Assembly: GCA_036936605.1 (NCBI GenBank)
Contig: JAUPFV010000004.1
Coordinates: forward strand, 136,595,473-136,659,472
Origin: Limnanthes douglasii subsp. nivea
Lineage: Eukaryota; Streptophyta; Magnoliopsida; Brassicales; Limnanthaceae
Direction of reading: 5' to 3'
DNA: 64,000 nt
This document shows positions 57,732 to 64,000 of this stretch, in pieces. The position numbers and the translations under genes are program-made. Each line of letters starts with the position of its first letter. Position 1 is the stretch's first letter. The notes beneath the pieces are model-generated. The model did no database searches and had not been told where the DNA came from. It saw only the letters and a program-made list of their open reading frames with translations.

Positions 57732-58726
57732 AACATTGAATCGTAATATGGTGAAAAAAGTTTCAATTTCGTAATAGCTTCTAACATATTCCTTTCGCTT
57801 TGTTGAAAAAAAAGTACCAAGCTTTTACTTTTTTGAACTTTATGTTTTAATTTTTATCTATCAATAAAATAAATTATAATATTATTATGATTCTCATTTC
57901 TTAGAATTTACTTTTTTATCGTTTAATTCTTTACTTTTTTTTAAATTAACTTTTGCTTTTACAACAAATTTTTAAATATTATTTATATTTTTATATATAG
58001 TGATTTTTGTTAAAAATATTATAATTTATTTTTAAATAATTTAGTATAAAATGGTTGCATTATTTTATCGCAAAGAATATAGAACAACACTTATCCATAG
58101 GATAGTAGTAATGGTGAAGTAAAAGTATCAAACCGGACATCTTAAGGGATGTTAAACAAAAATTTAAGATTTTTAAATATCACAATAAACTACTCTAAAG
58201 TATCAACTAAATGAAACTTTTTTTTATAGTTATTTAATAGAATGAAAGTTGTTGTTTCAACCAAAGGTATGGATTCCTAGTTATCTAATTCATTTTTTTT
58301 TCGAAGAGCAAAATGATAATGAAGAACAAACACATATTGATTTGGTAGATAAGTGTCGTAACAATATCAATTACGAGCATATTTTTTTAATCAAGGATTT
58401 ATTAAAAGATAACCCTTACACTCTTTAGAGGACTTTATGTTAGCCCTTTGATAAAGTCACTATATTTGAAGTAGGCTGCCTTTAAGTTGTTGATTTTATT
58501 CCTCTCACAAACTGTGTTAGAAGGATTTGAGTATGCGAATCAAAATTGAACAACGATTATGTAAGAGTCTATGATATATTCATTGATTTGATGTTACTAG
58601 CTAATAAAATTTAGTAAAGCCTTATAATTTTATTGCGATGCTAGTTATAAGGTCTTAGGTATCCAATCCCAAGACTTTCTAAAAGAGTAACGATCATGAG
58701 AGAGTTGGGGATTTGATGGTTTTTAT

Positions 58727-60140
58727 GTCTTCTTTCATCTTACATTTGAGGGTCCAACGAGCTAGTCAATCAACAACTTGATTATGCTTCATATGTATGC
58801 CCTTAATAGTCATTAATGAGGATATAAGGTTTCTACAACAATTTATTATAGGATTTAAGTACCAAGGAGCACCATTTGCCAGTATATCAATCAATAGGGT
58901 TGAACTAGTTTCAATATCCATTTGTTTAAGTCCCTTTTGATTACATATAATAACACTGTATAGTAATGCCATATATTCATCAACTATTAGGGATTGATTA
59001 CCATAAATTCTACCATAAGCAACAATGACTTCTCCATTGTTGTCTCTAATAAGGTCAACCCCACTTGTCACCCCATTTAAGAGACAAGATCCATCTGAAA
59101 TTAATTTAAGCTTATTCTCATGTGGAGTTAACCATTCTAAGATATTGGCCTTGTTAGTATTATCAAGATGAAAATAACAACCGAACTTATTAGCAATTTT
59201 AATATCACCAGTCTAAATTTTCTTTTTAAGGATGTTTGCATTGTAAAGTCTATTGATAATAAAGTATATTTTATCTAGAATAACTTTAGGAGATATAATT
59301 TGAGCATCATATTTAGCTTCATTTCTGAAATTTCATATAGTTTAGTAGGTTATAAAAGGTAAGATGGTTCCAATATGAGTGGCCTTGTTGATTGACCAGA
59401 ACTAACATCAAATGAGATATTGTATAGTCATATAGCTACCTAATGTTATACCAAATAAACTAGTTAAATGGGGCCAAACTGCGCATGATATAGAACAATT
59501 AACAAACAGATGGTTAACTGTTTTTATATTTTGGCAAAATTGACACTTAGTTGCAAAGGAAAAGCTCATTTTTAGTATATCAGTACCTACTGAAACCTAA
59601 TCTTTCATGATCTTCCAAAGCAGAAATGAATATTTAGATGGAATGATGTTGTCCAAATCTTAACCAAAAGATTGGAGGCAATACCTTTATATGTGATTTG
59701 ATTCCAAGTTGGTTTAGTATTGAAATCATCTAACTTATGTAGGGACCAAATAATTTTATCCTCTCGATATGAACTATGAGGTTTTGGATTATATTAATAT
59801 ATGAGGTAATAATATTTGATTTAAGTTTAGATAGATCTCAACTATCATTGGACTACTAACCTTGTCTTTAGTATACCATCTATTATTACAGTTATTTGAA
59901 AAACTAATTAATGGTTGATTTCTAAACCATTTGTCTAACTATAAGTCCATATTTTCTTTCCATAGATTCCATAAAATGAAAGGCTTAACAATATATTTAA
60001 TAGAGTTTAACCTTTTCCTACTCCTAGATCCTAATGAATGTGTCGTACCAAATGAGAGCAAAAATGTATCATGGATCTTATAGGTTACATGATTTGGATT
60101 GTAATGGTCTAAAGCACCCATGAGTGTATAAAATTTGAAA
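58727..60140 (-). pseudogene. LINE relic with zf-RVT and RNase H (copy 2)
   Basis: Counterpart of 15630-17060. The RNase H frame (58766-59071) is open here too and differs by a handful of residues (for example NQKGLKQ for NQNGLKQ and ETSST for ETDST). The latter replaces an aspartate near the conserved acidic residues. The segment at 59939-60121 is open over 60 codons in this copy but broken in copy 1. Confidence 0.75.
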
Positions 60141-60149
60141 TTTTATAAG

Positions 60150-62770
60150 TGATCTTTGTAAACATGCATGTGCACTCTTTTTTCCAACCTCATCACAAAG
60201 AATTTTCTAATAAGACACCATGAGAAGCCACATTTTTATACAATTGTTTTCGTCGTTAACAAATATCCAAATGAGTCAGATGAGTTAACATTATATCCAA
60301 ATGACCTTGTAAAAGTACATTTAATTGATAGCGACATGACTTTAAGTCAAACCAACAATCTATGATATCAAAGGCCACACAATAATAATAACATGATAAT
60401 TGTTGAACGATATGATCTAACTAAACTAGAGTGAAATATATGTAATGGATCTTTATTGGTATAAGAATAAACAAAATTTTATTTTCAAATGACTTGATAA
60501 ATTAATTATATTTAATAGCAATATGACTTCAAGGCAAGCCAATGATTTGTTAGATCAAAGACCACTTAGTAATATCAATATGATTTAAATAAAAACTATA
60601 ACAAACGAATTATAAAATTCTTAGCAAAATGACTACAAATCAAGCTAATAACTTATCAGATAAAAAAACTACGGAGCCGAGGTCATAAAGATCGGGCATT
60701 AAAATTCATGACTATAAGTAAAGAGAGTTATTATAGTTCAAAAAAATTAATCCATATAGGCCAAATCATAAAATAATACAACTTTAAGTCGAAGTAACGG
60801 TTTACGTGAGCATTATATATGTAAGAAAAAATAAAAAGGATGAGTATTTATTTCCTATATTATATATATAATAATAATAACCTTATAATGAGTTTACAAC
60901 TACGTAAACGAACATATATCCCAGATTGATTCATGTAAAATAAAATGAAGGATAAAATAAATGGATATCATACAACATATAAAAATTCATTTAACATGCA
61001 ATGAAAGTTTAAGAAATGAAATAGAATAAAAACCATATGACAAAAATTTAAGCCACAAAAATATAAATCGTACACTATCAGACACATAATTACTAGTGGT
61101 TACGAAAATATAAGCAAACTAACCTAAAATTTATGGTTTGTACACATCCTGAGATATTGTTTTAACAAAAGGGGAAAATAAATTTGGAGACAAATTAATT
61201 TTGATTCATGTTGACATCTTCAACTTTGTCGGTAGGAGTTACTTTTTCTTCATGATTAATGTTAAATTTAATTCACCGTATCGAGGAAGATGATTATTAA
61301 TGGTAGTTTTGTTGTCATTCATTTGTTACGGCTCGCATTGCAATTTGATTTTTCCAAACTTAAGACTTCTTTGGTAATTTATTTATTCATCTATGTTTTG
61401 GCTTGTTATAGTTCTTCTTCTTCAGATTTAGCAATTTTGTTTTGTCATTAAAAGTTTAGAGATTAGTTTGCTTTGTTGTTGGAGCAGTCTCAAGTGAAGC
61501 CTTATTTTTTAAATAATTTATAAGAAATTTCTAATTATAAGTATTATTTTTCTATATCTGCTAGTTTTTTCTGTTAGCAGACTCACTTATTCTCCAAAAT
61601 CGTATGATAAATTAGGCTATAGATAATGAGTGAATATTTTTATTTAATATCATCTTACATGATAGTAATGTGAATCTAAATAAACTCTATATTAAATAAA
61701 AATATATATGCGTGTGTTATAAAAGTATAAACGAATAGGATAGAAATAACATTTAAGAGAATATCGACTTGTTTCTTAAAAAGCTCAGCAACTTATTGAG
61801 AAAATGTTTATAACCCTCCAGGATACTGTTCAAGAAAATGACTTATTAATATTTCATGGTCAATATTTTAAGCACAGATTCCCTTTGGAAAATTAGTATC
61901 TCATGAGGAGAAGTGATTAATATAAGTGTGATAAGTTAGTGAAGTTAATTAACCTCAAACAGACTAATTGTCTAGGTCCAAAGGTCTAACAGGTCAAAAA
62001 GATCAACACCGCCGCTATGTATAAACATTTGGTCATCATAAGGAAGATGTGCAAGACTTTTTTTATGAGAGGGAATTCAGTAAAAGTAAAAGCAATGAAA
62101 GATAAACTAACAAAAAGCAAAAAAGAAGAAGAGAGAAATAAATCAAATTGAAAGGTATAATATGTGTTTGTAGTTAGTAACACAATAATTTACAATCTTA
62201 TTTGTTGTTATCCATCTTCATTTTATTTGACCAATACATGTTGACGAATTGGATTTCTAATTTCCACTACCATAGAAAACCATATTTTCATACATGGTAA
62301 TAATATGGAACCTTAACGACACGATGGAGGCTCGAGAGAATTAAAAAAATAAAAAGGTTTTTTTTTCATACATTATTACACGTGTATTGAGAAAGAATTC
62401 CGTGTATGTTAACATGGATTTATATGATGACTGGAGCTACTATTGATAAAGTTAAAGTTCTTTATCTCTTTTGGGTTAGATATGACAGACATATCGTTAT
62501 GTACTCAAAAAATTCTAGCAATCTAGGATAAAAAGGAAATCTAAGTCTCAATTCAAGATGTTGTGAAAAAATAAACTTCATCATATTTTATATGAGTTGG
62601 AAGGTCTCCTTATTTCGGTAGAAAAAGTACTACATTATGTGGAATACCTCATTTATGACACCCCCATGATATTTTTCGTTATCATGGTATTAATATGGTT
62701 GAAAATCAAATAAATCTAAGATTGAGTGCATGGTAAGAGTAATATATGGTTTTGTTAAAGTTCCTTGAAG
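60150..62770. other. spacer and degenerate repeats of copy 2
   Basis: Counterpart of 17070-19690: the three-unit degenerate repeat (60320-60800), the shortened (TA)n, and AT-rich sequence without a gene. Confidence 0.5.
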
Positions 62771-64000
62771 AAATACAACTGACCCTTCCGAATCGGCCAT
62801 CATTCTTGGTCAAAGTATCTCTGAAAATATCCTACTTAGCTAATATTTTCTCCACTCGTATCATATAAATAAAAAATTCCAACGTACGACTCTTTAGATT
62901 GATCTTGTATAGTTGGTTGGATTATCCAATGTATATGCACCACCTCATCTTTTATCTTCGTCTTTTCATGCAAGTTTTATCTAACATCCTCAGGGAGAAA
63001 AGCCAACACTCTTCCTCTAGTGTACATTAGAAATGTCACAAGCTCAAAATCATTAATCTATATTTTGTAAATGATTTAATGATCATTTTTCGTGCTAATG
63101 AAATATCTATGAACCTATTCAAAAAGGTCCTTGAGAAATTCACGAACCTCTAAGGCCTCCACCTCAACCCCACTAAATATCACATATTCATTTCTAGAGT
63201 TTTTGATTTGGTTCATCATTTCATTTTATTTTGCTTGGGTTTCAAGGAAGGTATGCTTCCTCTGTGTTATCTTGATGTTCCGCTCATTACCTCCCGTCTA
63301 TCCAAAAATAATTGTTGACCTCTGTTCCAAAAGAAAACTGGTCGTATCAACTCTTGAACATCCAAAATCTTTTTCTACGCTGAAAGGTTGCACTTATCAA
63401 AGTTATCTTCTTCGTGGGCCACGTTTATTGGTCCTTTATTTTGTTTTCGTCCATAATCAGTTCCTTAAAGAGCTATCTCGGGTATTTAATCGTTTCTAAT
63501 GGACATGCACTAAGATGAAATGTTTGGGCTCCTTAGCTCTAAGATCACCTTAGCCCCATCAGAGTGTGATTTTTGGATTCTTGACTTTAATGTTTGAAAT
63601 CAAGATGTTTCCCTCAAATACTTTTGGTCGATATTTAGTGGAAACTCTTGCTCAATATGGTGTAACTAGGTCATCATAAAAAATGTGAAAGATAAAAGCC
63701 TTTGGAATATTCTTATTGGCTCCAACCTTAGTTAAGGGTGGAGGAAGATTATCAATCTTAGATCCACTTCCATCAAACTTTGTAAAGCTAATATCGGTAA
63801 TGGTATATTCTTCTTACGGTGGTTTGATCCATAACTTTTCCATAATTTTCTTCTTGGAAATTATGATCGTAGTATTATTGATTGTGCTAGACTATGCACC
63901 AATAATATGGTTTCCAACATCATCTTCGACAATTCTTGAATTGGCCCAGTTAGATCTGCTCTGATAGGTGATCAAACCAATCTTTCAAAATTGGTAACGC
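62770..64000 (+). pseudogene. LINE ORF2 relic (copy 2), runs off window
   Basis: Counterpart of 19690-20920, with the same FVND in place of FADD and the same frame breaks. The reading at 63131-63499 is open over more codons than in copy 1 because of a one-base difference near 63209. Not functional. Confidence 0.78.

Larger units (their letters stand above)
56198..64000 (+). repeat. segmental duplication, copy 2
   Basis: The direct repeat of 13111-20920. Its left edge is fused to the Tat element at a short overlap (AAATTGATTCTTGG). It continues past the window end. Compared with copy 1 it carries small indels, for example a shorter (TA)n near 60860 and extra bases after the LINE target duplication at 57744. 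Confidence 0.95.

Overview
This looks like a piece of a repeat-rich, AT-rich eudicot plant nuclear genome. The call rests on the element families present: plant L1-type LINEs, Ty1/copia, Ty3/gypsy of the Tat lineage with a second RNase H, Mutator-like (MULE) elements and a probable hAT derivative. It also rests on GT-AG introns and long AT-rich spacers. Nothing prokaryotic, organellar or CRISPR-like is visible. The species cannot be named from the sequence. All family calls are by eye, without database searches.

Layout. 1-7175 is decayed: a PP2C phosphatase exon fragment, a broken copia element, a possible inverted-repeat element with arrays of a GTCTCGCATCT-like motif, and an old MULE-type non-autonomous element. 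7176-14642 is a full-length L1-type LINE with a 12-bp target-site duplication; it is dead (frameshifts and stops) and sits in an unknown coding-like exon. 14655-23640 holds more LINE debris in both orientations. 24000-27700 is a decayed multi-exon locus whose presumed introns are filled with the same GTCTCGCAT-like repeats plus a 277-bp compound microsatellite. 28833-31467 holds a hAT-like element, an unknown gene remnant and a structurally complete MULE-type element with a perfect 9-bp target duplication. 31808-32937 (minus) is the only apparently intact host gene: two exons, TATA box and poly-A signal, encoding a B3-like (DUF313-type) domain behind a signal-peptide-like exon. 33800-45400 contains two copia bodies, a third copia end and a MULE transposase relic. 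45398-53165 is a Tat-type gypsy element on the minus strand with a long antisense ORF relic. 53150-56197 is a second Tat-type element on the plus strand.

Large-scale structure. 13111-20920 and 56198-64000 are a direct segmental duplication, 43.1 kb apart, about 95-98 % identical by eye and running off the end of the window. It starts inside LINE ORF2 and includes the LINE 3' end, its target duplication and a shared premature stop, so the LINE inserted and was already broken before the duplication. Several small templated or duplicated patches (33798/36152, 51533/51585/51617, 55220/55272, 55881/55961) suggest repeated error-prone break repair.

The coding sequences do not form a pathway. The window is best read as a transposon graveyard with one live-looking small gene, one unexplained repeat family shared by several loci, and clear structural evidence for the order of events.
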